From contig CM066031.1 in NCBI GenBank assembly GCA_033557465.1, positions 1,231,297,312 to 1,231,361,311 on the forward strand: a stretch of 64,000 nucleotides of DNA, read 5' to 3'. The position numbers were made by a program, and so were the translations under genes. The notes beneath the pieces are model-generated. The model did no database searches and had not been told where the DNA came from. It worked only from the letters and a program-made list of their open reading frames with translations. Source of the DNA: Ichthyophis bannanicus (lineage: Eukaryota; Chordata; Amphibia; Gymnophiona; Ichthyophiidae). This document shows, piece after piece, positions 49,707-60,499 of this stretch; within the stretch, counting starts at the first letter, position 1; every line of letters starts with the position of its first letter.

Positions 49707-52700
49707 ATGGCCCTATCTTGCACTATCACATTTGCCCTCTACCTCCTCACCATAGGACTAGGCAACGTTACCAGCCTACACACTAGCCACAATCACATAC
49801 CAACAATCCACAATTACAGAAGGCGGTGGCCAGATGCCCCCTTCTACAACACAAGGGAAACTACCCGAACTCCCCACCACCATCTTCTTCTCATCTCACT
49901 GCAACACAACAAGAAAAAGAAACAGGAAGAAAACCCACTCCCCCAAAATCTGAGATGCGCACTGATAAATGCCCGATCGGTACGCAAGAAATGGCCGGTC
50001 ATCTCGGACATGATATCACTACACAACCTCGACCTACTACTGATCACTGAGATATGGCTTTCTTGCAATGACAACGTGCTACTCAACCAACTCCTGCCCT
50101 CAAATTTCTCCATCCATACATGTCACAGAAATGGCAAGAGAGGAGGAGGTGTGCTCGCCATTACCAAATCTGACCTCCAGTTCAACCTAAGAGAAGCAAC
50201 TAGCTCACCACTCCTGGACACAATCTCGATATCAAATAAGTGCTGCTCCTTCAATCTACTATACAGAGCTCCATCAGCCGACCCAGACGCCCTATCAATG
50301 ATAATTGACTTGGCCTCCAATGCCCAGAGCCCCCATACATCAAGTTGGGTGCTAGGAGATTTCAACCTACCCTCACTGCAAGACTCCCATGCAACAGCTT
50401 TTCTCGGAGCCCTGCAGGATTTAGGATACAGCCAATTAATCAAGGATCCAACCCATGTCAAAGGAGGCATTCTAGATCTAATATTCACCACTGAGACAAC
50501 CCTCAATGCACAAACCATCCCGGAGCTATCAATCACCTCAGTTCCATGGTCGGATCACAAGCTAATCTTATTCCAAGTTCCCCTTCCCAGCTATAGCCAA
50601 AAGGAAGAAAGAAGAGCGAGCGACCAACCCAGCGCTCCTCCGAGAAGGTTCCAGCCATTCAACAAAGACCTAATCCTGAAAACAACGCTCCCACTAACAA
50701 CCTCACTGGCACACAACCCAGACGATCTAGTCTCCGATTGGAATAAAACACTCAGTTCAATCGCCGTATGTCCATCAACTAACAAACTCCAAGGGAAGCG
50801 ACCCTCCGCAACCTGGTATTCAGCTGAGCTGAAAGCCTCACGCACAACCCTAAGGAAACTCGAGAGATGATGGCACCGCTCACACTCAGATGGAGACCGA
50901 AGTGCATATAACTCACAACTTGCAGCACATCGCACCGCAGTGACGGATACCATGAGACGTCACCACACAGACAGGCTAAAAAGATCTCTGAATAAACCTC
51001 ACGACCTGTTTGCCCTCGTCAAGCGTTTGACAAAGGAACCTACCTCAGAACAAATAAGCGAAATCCACCCTCAAACATTCGCCGACTATCTGCAATCCAA
51101 ACTCTGCCAGATCAACAACAACCCAGCACTCAGCACTATCCTTGAGCCATGCGATCAATCACCACTCACCATCTTCACAATACCGCCCAAACAACGCATC
51201 GAGGACACCATTGCTGGCATCAACACGACCACTGCCCAAACTGATCCATGCCCTGCGTTCTGGATCAAAGAGCTACGGACCGACCTCAGTCCCTTCATAT
51301 CCAGACTCATGGAACAATCATTCACAACAGGGGCTTTCCCACGTATCCTCAAGCGCACATCCATAAGACCTTTACTAAAAAACAACAAGCTCGACCCTCA
51401 GAAGCCAGAATCATATAGACCAATATCAAGCATACCATTACTGGCAAAAATAATGGAAAAGGAAGTACAAAGATGAATCCAAGATCACATAGAAACCAAC
51501 GCACCACTGGACCCATGCCAACATGGTTTTAGAGAAGCCCACGGTGTTGAAACACTTCTCACCACACTCTTCAGCAGCATAATAACAGGCATTGACAACA
51601 TCCGCCAAGGGTTCGTCCTTGTCTTCCTAGACATTGCAGCAGCGTTCGACTCCATGAGCCACGAGCGCCTCTTGGAACGACTCAAGGAGAAGGGAATCAC
51701 CGATAAAGCACTTGAGTGGTGCAGGTCCTACCTTTCTGACAGATGGCAGCAGGTACGATCCAGCAATACATCATCAGATCCGTTCCACCAAAAGCAAGGT
51801 GTCCCACAAGGGTCCTCCCTCTCCGCCTTGATGTTCAATATATACATGCAGCCTATCTGCAACCTGATCCGGTCCTTCAGTGTCAACTGCCTGATATACG
51901 TTGATGACGTGCTGTTATACATGCCTTTTACAACAGAGAACCCCGACCTCACACCAATAACAAACTGCATAAATGAAGTATCCAACTGGCTGCAATCCCA
52001 AAACCTCAGGATCCAACACAAGAAAACGGAGGTGTTGTTCATTACAAGGAACCGAAACTTCACCGCTCCGTCCTTCTTAAAAGTGAAGGAAGCAGACCTC
52101 CAGACCAAGCCCACTATCAAATACCTCAGCGTCACCTTAGACCAGCACTTGGATATGAAGGCGCACATAGTAAACATTGTAAGAGCAGTATACCATAAAA
52201 TCCTATCCCTCAGACACCTGCGATCCCTGCTGGAGCCAGACGATTTCAGGACCATCTATCAGGCACTAATCATACCACATTTTGATTATGCAAACTCAAT
52301 CCTGCAAGGTCTCCCTCAAGCCACCTTGAATCCGCTGCAACTGGCAATGAACGCCGCAGCAAGAGTCCTACACGGAGCATCCAGGAAAGACCATGTCTCA
52401 CCCATCCTAAAACAACTCCACTGGCTCCCGATACAAAGTAGACTCACATACAAGACCTTACTACTTACATTCAAGGCCATCAAAGGGCTCTCGTCTGCAT
52501 CACTAACAGAACTAATCCAGACGACACCCCACAATAGGGACAGACGGTCAGTAGCACTCAACACCCTGGTAGTCCCAAAATCAATAACACAATGCACCAA
52601 GGCAACAGCTGGCAGGGCCTACAAATTCTGTGCACCAAGGTGCTGGAACAGCCTCCCTCACGGCATCCGAGCAATCCCAGACATATTTCAGTTCAGAAAG

Positions 52701-52739
52701 GCCTTGAACACCACCTCTTCCTTCTGTATTACCCAGTAA
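49707..52739 (+). pseudogene. LINE copy B ORF: endonuclease plus reverse transcriptase (1,010 codons, two TGA)
   Basis: The same frame is open from ATG 49,707 to TAA 52,739 except for TGA at 50,868 and 51,474, both at likely former CGA (Arg) codons. The N-terminus is hydrophobic (LSCTITFALYLLTIGLG). Endonuclease about residues 80-300: LINARSVRKK, ITEIWL (catalytic Glu), GKRGGGVLAI, WVLGDFNLP, ILDLIFT, PWSDHKLI. RT about 560-800: ESYRPISSIPLLAKIMEK, FLDIAAAFDSM, GVPQGSSLSALMFNIYMQPI, YVDDVLLY (YVDD catalytic pair), KKTEVLFI, IKYLSVTLD. C-terminal domain: LHWLPIQSRLTYK and CAPRCWNSLPHGIRAI. It performs target nicking and target-primed reverse transcription in the family. There is no separate ORF1. 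Confidence 0.92.
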
Positions 52740-52987
52740 CCAATGCAGACACAGCACCAACCTCACAAGCCACCCAAAACCCCCATGACTGAAACCAAAA
52801 AGGAGATCACGATTATGCTGTAAATTGTAAATAGTTACCCCTGTTATCCAAGTTGTATTACCTGTTCAACTGTAAACACAAAGTACCATCGGAAATGTGT
52901 AAATTCATTGTTCATTGTAAACCGCACTGATGCTGAATAGCGCGGTATAGAAGAGACTATAAATAAATAAATAAATAAATTAATTAA

Positions 52988-54245
52988 TTAAAAAGGAGGA
53001 GGGCAAGGATAGAGCCCTGAGGGACGCCACAGGGAATAGGAAAAGAGGTGGAAGAGGAGGAATCAGTGTGAACTGCGAAGGATCGAGAGGAGAGAAAGGA
53101 CCGAAACCACTGGTGAACAGTGCCTTGGATGCCGAGGTCTGAAAGACGAGTGAGAAGAGTGTTGTGATCAATAACATCGAACGCAGCAGAGAGATCCAAA
53201 GAAACAGCTATTGAAAAGTCACCCTTTTCGTGAGTGCGATGCAGTTCATTAAGGAGCGCCACAAGAATGGTTTCCGTGCTGTGGCCGGGCCTAAATCCTG
53301 ATTGTCGGGGGTGAAGGGAAATGGTTGAATCAAGGTGAGCATTGAGTTGTTGGAAAACAAGTTTTTCAAGGACCTTTGAGAGAAAAGGGAGGTTGGAGAC
53401 AGGGCACCAGTTTGAGGGTATAGTGGGATCCAGGGTGGGTTTCTTAAGAATGGGACGAACAATGGCATGTTTCCAGGCAGAAGGGAAGCAACCGGAGGTA
53501 AGACTAGAATTAAGAATAGTGAGGGCAAAGGGAGTGAGGGCAAGTGAAGGATCAGTAAGCCAAGAAGAAGGTAATGGATCCAGAGGACATGTGGTCTTAT
53601 GAGAGGAGGAGAATGCTAGAGTGAGCTCAGAGGAGGTAATCGGCCGGAACTGAGACCATGTGTGGGAGAAAACGGGGATAGGTATGGGGGCTAGTGCGGG
53701 AGAAAGAGGGGGGAAAGGGGAGGCGGGCATGAAATGAATGAGGAACGAAGGGAGAGAATCTTGGTTGAGAAGAAAGTGGCAAGGGTTGTAGGGCTTGGAG
53801 CTGAAGGGGGGGTTGACGAGGGGAGAGAAGCAGAGGAGGGGGAAAGAAGGTTCAGGACCTGATAAAGCTGACGGGAGGAATTGGAAGAAGATGCAATGAG
53901 AGTGGAGTAGTAAGATTGTTTAGCAAGGGTAATCATAGTATGGTAGGTCTTTTGTACGTGTCGGAAAGTGACCAAGGAGGTATCTGAGGGGTGCTTATGC
54001 CATAACCGCAGTGCACGGCAGATATGGGAACGCTGCAGGTAGAGACCTGGATGGTACCAGGGATGACGCGATGACAGGCGAACAGAGACAGGACGGCGGG
54101 GGGCAACAGAGTCAAACGCGAAGGAAAGAGTGGCGGTCCAAACAGTAACCTGTTGGTTCACCGAAAGGGAAGAAAATTCGGAGGGAAAGAGGGACTCAGG
54201 AGACGGGAAGTGTTTCAGAGATGCTGGGGTAATGTGGCGTTTCAG
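52988..54245 (-). mobile_element. L2-like LINE (antisense), 5' part of split copy
   Basis: The minus-strand frames 54,161-53,691 (RHPWYHPGLYLQRSHICRAL..FRHVQKTYHTMITLAKQSYY) and 53,730-52,984 give the endonuclease-RT linker and RT: HAIVRPILKKPTLDP, LPFLSKVLEKLVFQQLNAHL, HPRQSGFRPGHSTETILVAL, VSLDLSAAFDVIDHN (motif A) and CGVPQGSILALLLFN (motif B). It is typical of the vertebrate L2 clade. The endonuclease is missing, so the element was 5'-truncated. It is inserted in DIRS copy 4 gag. Confidence 0.9.
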
Positions 54246-54420
54246 GATCTGGGAGGGGAGGGGTAGGTATTTTGGGTATTTTGACTTCCTTTCCGATTCC
54301 GATGCCTGGGAATCAGAGGCCGAGTCTCCTGTTTAACAGAGGCACTGTGATGTGCCATTGGACCCTTCACCACCTCACAAGCGCTATCTGTCCCCCAGTT
54401 CATGCAATCTTTCAACAATA
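54246..54420 (+). pseudogene. DIRS copy 4 gag, third piece
   Basis: After the L2-like insertion the plus frame reads GRGRYFGYFDFLSDSDAWES, EAESPV, a stop, then VPLDPSPPHKRYLSPS in register with copy 5A (GRDYFDFLPDSNSELLEPES, VPSDSSPPYKQRRS). This shows the L2-like element and its passenger sit inside a DIRS gag. The remainder after about 54,420 is not alignable. Confidence 0.72.
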
Positions 54421-54591
54421 GTTCATCTAGTACGACCGACATATAACTTTTTGCAGGAACACAAAAGAATACAAACAACATAGGTGGCCTGGCATGACAT
54501 AAGCCATTTAGATGGTCAAGAAGTCCTATTCTGCTTGATCTACTCAGATGAGTATAGTTTTGATTATCCATATCCTGATGCAGGATCAGTT
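54421..54591. other. Unassigned segment
   Basis: No recognisable continuation of gag or other element. A 60-codon plus frame (54,484-54,666) has no known domain and runs into the next repeat. Confidence 0.3.
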
Positions 54592-54680
54592 ATTTTATTT
54601 TATTTTTATTTATTTGTTATACCGCCCCTTCCAGAGATCAGGGGCGGTTTACAAGTAACGAACTAACATTTTACATTTAA
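54592..54680 (-). mobile_element. LINE tail (antisense)
   Basis: TTTTATTTTTATTTATTTGT followed by TATACCGCCCCTTCCAGAGA and GGGGCGGTTTACAAGTAACG is the antisense LINE 3' tail with a CCGCCCC/GGGGCGG hairpin. No coding part remains. Confidence 0.78.
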
Positions 54681-55151
54681 CAGAATATAACTATTCGAAA
54701 TGTGATGGTCCCTCCCTACATATTACTGTTTCTTTTGGGATATTTTCCTAATTCGTTTATATGATCACTATTTATATAGAATAAAATGGACAATAAAAAA
54801 TTAGAAAAGCTGTTTGTTGATAACCACTTTTGTTAAAAATAGTCCAACAAACATTAATTTTGAAAAAGAGCTTATGAATAGAGGATCTTATTGTGTGTCA
54901 TTTTTGGAAGTTTTTGATCCAATACTGATCCTTTCTGTTTGGTGGTCTTAATAATCATACCCTGGCAATGTCCCAGTTTTTATACTATTTCCTTTTTTAA
55001 TTGGTCTTGTTTTATTTGATTCTTTTATGTGTCAAATATGTGTGCATATATAGTTCAAAGCCATTTCTCTGGCCACTTTTTTTTTTTTAGGAGATATTGG
55101 ACATTAAGGGGTTGAACTGCAAGGGTTCCAATAATGTTGACCAGAACTGTA
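54681..55151. mobile_element. Possible Tc1/mariner-like fragment, right end
   Basis: The right end, reverse complemented, reads TACAGTTCTGGTCAACATTA then TTGGAACCC, the form of Tc1-type ends. No transposase frame is present and the left end was not found, so the left border is arbitrary. The rest is AT-rich. Confidence 0.4.
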
Positions 55152-56162
55152 AAAATATTTCCCATCACCATATAATAGGACGCCAAGATTCATAAAATGC
55201 TTTCAAAACTGTTGCAGTCTCAAAGCACTCATTTGCATGATTCCTGCTCTCGCTGAACTGAAGTGAAAGTTCTGATTTTGAAATAAAACAAACCTTTTAA
55301 ATTTCTCTAAGGCTCATTAGTAGTGCAAGCATTCAGTAAATGAAACTTATTGAGATGTTTAAAGTGCCCCTTAGGGGTCAAGCCATTATACAGAGAGGGT
55401 TAGATCTGTAAAAACCTAACTTATTAAAAGGGTGCAGATATATATCCCTTTTCACTGTATAACTGATCCCAGAAGTTCAGTAGGTTATGTACTGAATCTG
55501 CTGTCTCAGGTTAAAGTATGTAAGGCCTTTTCGGGCAGACTAGCCTTTGGGAAGACAAGAACAAATTTACTTTAGTGTTGCTGATAAGAGACTGAATGGT
55601 GGTTGGTTTCCAAACTGGAATAAACTTTTATCCCTAAATTACAACCTATGCAGAGATACAATCTTCATATTGATACATACAAGGTCAAAAGAGAGAGACT
55701 CCTTTGTTTCTGCCTGTCAATTATTACTGCATAGTTTGTTTTAGGGAAATAGTTCCGAGCAACAAAAAGAGCTCACAGACCTGTACTGAACATTTTGTAA
55801 CACCATTCTTTCATAGAACATTGCACAAGGAAACTCCACCATTTTTTTCACATTTCTTTATTTTAATTTAACATTTTGAATTTTATTTTGAAAAGGTTTT
55901 CTCGGCAACATTAGCACCTTTTCCCAATTTTAAACTTGTCTGGCTTCCTCTTCCATATAGCTGTCATTTTGCTTAGCAAATAAATGTTCCAGAGTCTCCA
56001 GTGAGAATCTGCATTGATGGCAGACTTGAGCTCTTCAAAGCTCTGGTTAATTCACATCTTATAGCCGTTACACAGTATATCAAAAGGCTGCATGTCAGTT
56101 GATTGACATTCTCAGGAAGATACAACATTAAGTAGATAACTGGGTCTTCAAATAACACTCCA
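55152..56162. other. 1 kb without recognised features
   Basis: AT-rich, with no transposon signature I know and only short frames (such as 55,547-55,744, 65 codons). It may be old host intergenic or intronic sequence. Confidence 0.4.
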
Positions 56163-56815
56163 GATGTTGTTGTTGTTAAGTGCCGTTGAGTCAGAGTCGA
56201 CTCATGGCGACCCTCTGGATAGCTATCCTAAATTGTGTTCGGTCTTCAGTCAGGCGGCTCATTATTGACAGACTGGTACTCGTAGCTGCTGTTATTGTAT
56301 CGATCCATCTCATTGCTGGCCTTCCTCTTTAGCGTTTTCCTTCTATCTTGCCAAGCATGATGTCTTTCTCTAATGATCTCTCTCTTCGCATGATGTGTCC
56401 AAAGTATGAAAGTCGAAGTCTTGTCATCTGAGCTTCTAAAGAAAGCTTAGGTTTGATCTCCTCTAGTACCGACTGGTTTGTTCTTCGGGCAGTCCATGGT
56501 ATACACAGTATTCACCGCCAGCACCATAATTCAAAGGCATCAATTTTCTTCCTGTCTGTCTTTTTCACTGTCCAGCTTTCACATCCATATGATGTTATTG
56601 AAAATACCATGGCTTGAACAAGTCGAATCTTTGTATGGAGAGAGACATCTCTGCTCTTGAGAATCTTATCTAGGTCTTTCATAGCCATTCTGCCAAGAGC
56701 AATGCGTCATTTGATTTCTTGACTGCTTGTTGCTTCTTTATTGATAGTTGATCCAAGTAGGTTAAAGTTGTTCACAATTTCAGTGTCTCTTGCAAAAAAG
56801 AGTTACATTGCTGCC
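56163..56815 (-). pseudogene. RTE-like LINE 3' part (antisense)
   Basis: Minus-strand reading in shifting frames: FNLLGSTINKEATSSQEIK, RIALGRMAMKDLDKILKSRD, KIRLVQAMVFSITSYGCESW, AQMTRLRLSYFGHIMRR, KDIMLGKIEGKR and MRWIDTITAAT. It ends VAMSRL near the 3' end GAGTCGACTCTGACTCAACG. This is the C-terminal third of an RTE-clade reverse transcriptase with the usual RTE 3' terminus. Several stops and shifts are present. A shorter sense piece lies at 29,338-29,470. Confidence 0.85.
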
Positions 56816-58110
56816 AATACAGTCTAATCACAAAGCATTTCCAATGTGTCATTGTGCTCACCCGCCCATACTCTCTCCAGCATAGGTTTGGTACTGAATG
56901 ATAAATATTACTTGAGTGGGCTGGAGCCATATTCCACTAGAAATGTATTTTGTAGCCGTTTTCCAGCACAGTTACAGATGTGGCCACTTGGGCAGCATTT
57001 CCAAAAACATTCTAGGCCACATTCCCTTGAGCCATATATTTCAATTTGCTCTCTGGCAGAGTATTCAATATATTATACAAATAGGTCTGGAGCTTCCTGT
57101 AACCTAAGTGATCTTGCATTAGATTTTCAAACATGGTCATCTCATTGATGATCTACCTAGATCTTTTTATCATATAGAAAGTGTCTTAATTGCAGGAAGG
57201 CATGGAGGTCTTGATTTTTTTAAGCCTTACAACTCCTTTAGTCCCTCAAAAGAGACCAACTCCTTGTCCCTAAAAATTTGAGAGAGAGGTTTCTCAGACC
57301 TTTCCTCGCCTGGTGGGCAAAAACCGGGGAAGCTGAGCCAGGAGGAGAGACACATGGATTGAGTACACAGATATGAAGTCTGAGAATTTCTTCCCACCCT
57401 GCCTCTCCAAAGTTCCTTCTGGAGCCCCCTCATAGTTTAATCACTGAATCTATGTATGGGTCAGCCCATAACCTTCTCTTCCCTGTCCACCCCATACACA
57501 ATCTAACAATGATATAGCTAGATTGTGTGTATTGCCCGCATAGTTTGGGCAATATACACTCATTGTTTGGGGTTGAATGTTTTTACCATTCCACAAGGCA
57601 GTCAGATGTGACACCTACACATGTTTCTCAAAATCTGGTGCTCCTCTCTGTTTTAGACAAAGTTAACACGCACCTCTAATTTCTTGGGAGGTTATTCCTC
57701 CAAATATTGGTAAATACTTTCCTGTTTAGGAGTCCAGGTTCTGGACAGGTATAGGAGGCAGAACCACCATCTTAACAGAAGTTATGCACCCCAGGCAGAA
57801 ATGATTTAATCTCTCCCATCTCCCTAGTTCTGCAGTTACCTTTTGCAGAAGAAGAGGGTAATTCAACTGGTATAACTTCAAAGGGTCTATCAGCACTTCC
57901 AGGTGCTTGACTCGCTTGGATGCACTGCTAAAGGGGACATTTTTCACAATATGTCCCATCTGCTGTTTAGGCAGGGAAACATTCAAGAATTCTGACTTAA
58001 CCAAATTCATTTTGAACCTTGACAGTTTTCTAAAGTCTCAGAATTTCTTCATGATAATTATTAGGGACTTTAAAAGTTGACCTATAGTAAACATGTTCTG
58101 AAAAAGTGAT
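56816..58110 (-). pseudogene. L1/Tx1-like LINE ORF2 (antisense)
   Basis: The minus-strand frame 58,010-57,726 is open for 94 codons: MNLVKSEFLNVSLP, SSASKRVKHLEVLIDPLKLY, LLLQKVTAELGRWERLNHFC and SVKMVVLPP, the post-motif-C part of an L1/Tx1 RT. Decayed linker follows, and 57,150-56,830 gives YLYNILNTLPESKLKYM and LCWREYGRVSTMTHWKCF, the C-terminal block. The 5' side is cut by DIRS copy 5A at 58,118. The RTE fragment adjoins its 3' side. Confidence 0.82.
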
Positions 58111-58118
58111 ATTTTGTA

Positions 58119-58265
58119 ATCTCTAGGAACAAGCAGGAAGTCATTTGTCACATATGGGTGACGTCGGCACCGACAGAGCCCAGTGCGAGAACACTCCCAG
58201 CATCCAATAGGAATGCTTTTGGGAGTATTCCTCCATGCATGCGTGGTTGCCTTTCCCACAAGTCT
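58119..58265 (+). repeat. DIRS copy 5A left inverted terminal repeat
   Basis: Homologous to 22,101-22,232 and 34,667-34,810, with TTTTGGGAGTATTCCTCCAT and CACATATGGGTGACGTCGGC. It is more diverged than the other two. No internal complementary region for it is in the window. Confidence 0.85.
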
Positions 58266-58551
58266 CCTCAGTCATCTTTTTTCCACGGAGCCATTGGGAC
58301 CTTGTTCCTGTTTCACCACTTTAAGAGACTTCTATCTTTTTGAGGTACTGACCGGTACCCCTTTTTTTGCCTTCCTGTCGACCGACTTGACTCCCCATCA
58401 ATCCCTGTTCCCGTTTTGATAATTTTTTTAAAATTTCCCTTTATTATTTTTCAGTAAATTCTAATTTGTTTTTTCATGCCTAAGGCCTAGGCGGGAATCA
58501 TTGCCCAATTTTATTTTGTTTCACTCCTTTTCCACAAGATAGATAAGCCCA

Positions 58552-60495
58552 AGAATGGTTTAAAAAAAAAAATGCGCTAACTGTTCCAGTACAACCTCCA
58601 TAACAGATGAGCATGACTGGTGCCTAAAATGTTTGGGCCCAGACCATGATGTCAAGTCCTGCACCTCCTGCTTTCACATGACAGCCAGAGGTAGGAAGAA
58701 CCGTGACAAGCAGAAGGCTAAACTGTTTCCAACAGACTCAGATCCTTTGGTACACTCCTTGGGGGATTTGACTCCTTCTAAATCACCCCATGCTTCCAAA
58801 TCATCATCTTCATTGAAGACTAAAAAGCATTGACTGGAGTCCTTGGAGCATGAGACCAAAAGGACATCAGCATCGACGTGGAGGGCTTCACATTCCCCAA
58901 GGTTGGCATCAGACTCTGATCGTCATCATCAGCATCGGCATTCTTCCCACTCCAATGCAGACCGGCCAGCAAAGCAACCCCGGCGGGAGAGTTCACCCTC
59001 CAAAGCCTCAGAGGCATTCGGGGATGCCCCTGAAGTTCAATCCTCGGCATTGGGAGTTGTAGCCCATTCCATAGTGTTTGGAGCTACTCCTCCTCTGGTA
59101 CCAATGCTCAATGACCGAGTCATCACTATTGAATGGAGCATTGCAGCTATCTTGGTGGCAGTGGTGCCGGCAGCTGCCATTTCACCCTGTCCAGCATTGA
59201 CATCGGCAACACCCATAACTTCTGTGATGCAGCTCGATGTACCATCGGTCCCTTCGACATCAGAAGCTTTGCATTACTCATCTGAACCGCTGATACCCTA
59301 GGCTCTGGTGCAGTTGGCTCCATCGCAGTCCTCACAGTAGGTGCAGTCTGTACCCTGAGGTTATCGAGGTCGGGACGGAGATTACTTTGATTTTTTACCA
59401 GATTCCAATTCTGAACTCTTGGAACCAGAATCGACCGATTCTGGTGCACATCAAGATGTGCCGTCAGATTCATCGCCTCCATACAAGCAGAGACGATCAT
59501 GACCTGAAGACATGTCTTTTCAGGATTTTATTAAAAACATGGCAGCAGCACTCAATGTATCGGTAACCACCGAGATGGAACTGAGGGCAGAGGAACTAGT
59601 TATCCTTCAGCACCCCTCGGCAGCCAAGGAGGCTTCAACTCTCCCGGTGCACAATATCCTCAAAAACTTGCTAACTAGAATGTGGGAAGCCCCCATCTCA
59701 ACACCAGCGGTTAGCAAACGTATAGATACCATTTATAGGGTTCCACCATCTCCTGAATTCCAGAAGCCACAACTTTCTCATCATTCCATGGTGGTGGAGT
59801 CTGCCATGAGGCGCATTAAGAGTCAAAAGAATCATTCCTCTGTTCCCCCAGGCATAGAGGCCAGAACCCTTGATGCCTTTGGGAGAAAGGCATTTCAGGC
59901 AGCTATGCTGGCCTCTAGAATAGATTCATACATGCTCTATATGGGCATGTTTCTAAGGGACATCTCTAGAGATCTGGCAGAGTTCACATTTCTACTGCCC
60001 ATTGATAAGCAACCAGCTTATCAGGCATTAGTGGCCAAGTCACAGAATACTTCCAAATTCCTAACAAGAGTTGCATTTGATGCTTTTGAGGCCAATAGCA
60101 GGGCAGCTGCAGCCTGCATTGGAGCCAGAAGAACAGCTTGGCTCCAGGCTTCTGACCTGGAACAGTGGGTCCAGGGCAAACTCAGCAACATTCCTTGTAA
60201 TGGAGAAAAGCTGTTTGGACATTACTGGAGAGAGAAAGCAGGAGAGATAGAAATGGATGATCTCACCATGAAGACAGCAGGTCCTACAAAGAAGAAATCT
60301 GCACCTAGAAAGCCCTTCTATCCAAAAAAGAAGAGGTTCTACTCCCCTTCCCTATTCATACTCATATTCTGTTCCTCAAACACAGCAGAGGCAACAGCCT
60401 CCCAACCAACCCAGGAAACCCAAAGTGGCAAAACTATAGCCTGCCACTACATCTCAGGCCACTCAAAGGTTTTGATTCTTTCCAAGAGAGCATAG
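58552..60495 (+). pseudogene. DIRS copy 5A Gag
   Basis: The N-terminus near 58,545-58,675 reads CANCSSTTSITDEHDWCLKC, then LGPDHDVKSC (CxxC plus CX2CX4HX4C zinc knuckle) across a frameshift in a run of A at 58,561-58,571. The middle frame 58,843-59,301 is Ser/Ala/Pro-rich. Stops at about 58,830, 59,299 and near 59,503 break it. The frame 59,512-60,495 is open for 327 codons and holds the conserved core: MSFQDFIKNMAAALNVSVTT, LPVHNILKNLLTRMWEAPIS, LSHHSMVVESAMRRIKSQKN, RTLDAFGRKAFQAAMLASRI, YMLYMGMFLRDISRDLAEFT and WLQASDLEQWVQGKLSNIPC, plus a Lys/Arg-rich tail. Confidence 0.85.
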
Positions 60496-60499
60496 CCAG

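Larger units (their letters stand above)
49186..52987 (+). mobile_element. LINE copy B, essentially full length
   Basis: 3.8 kb on the plus strand, inserted in the antisense L2-like LINE within the codons for L-L-L-F-N-V-F-L. It has a 5' region with ATTATCATG repeats and a 44-bp tandem array (49,284-49,557), one long ORF (49,707-52,739), and a 3' UTR with AACCGCACTGATGCTGAATA, GCGCGGTATAGAAG and a TAAATAAATAAATTAATTA tail. Flanks share ATT at most. The only ORF defects seen are two TGA codons, so it looks young. Confidence 0.92.
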
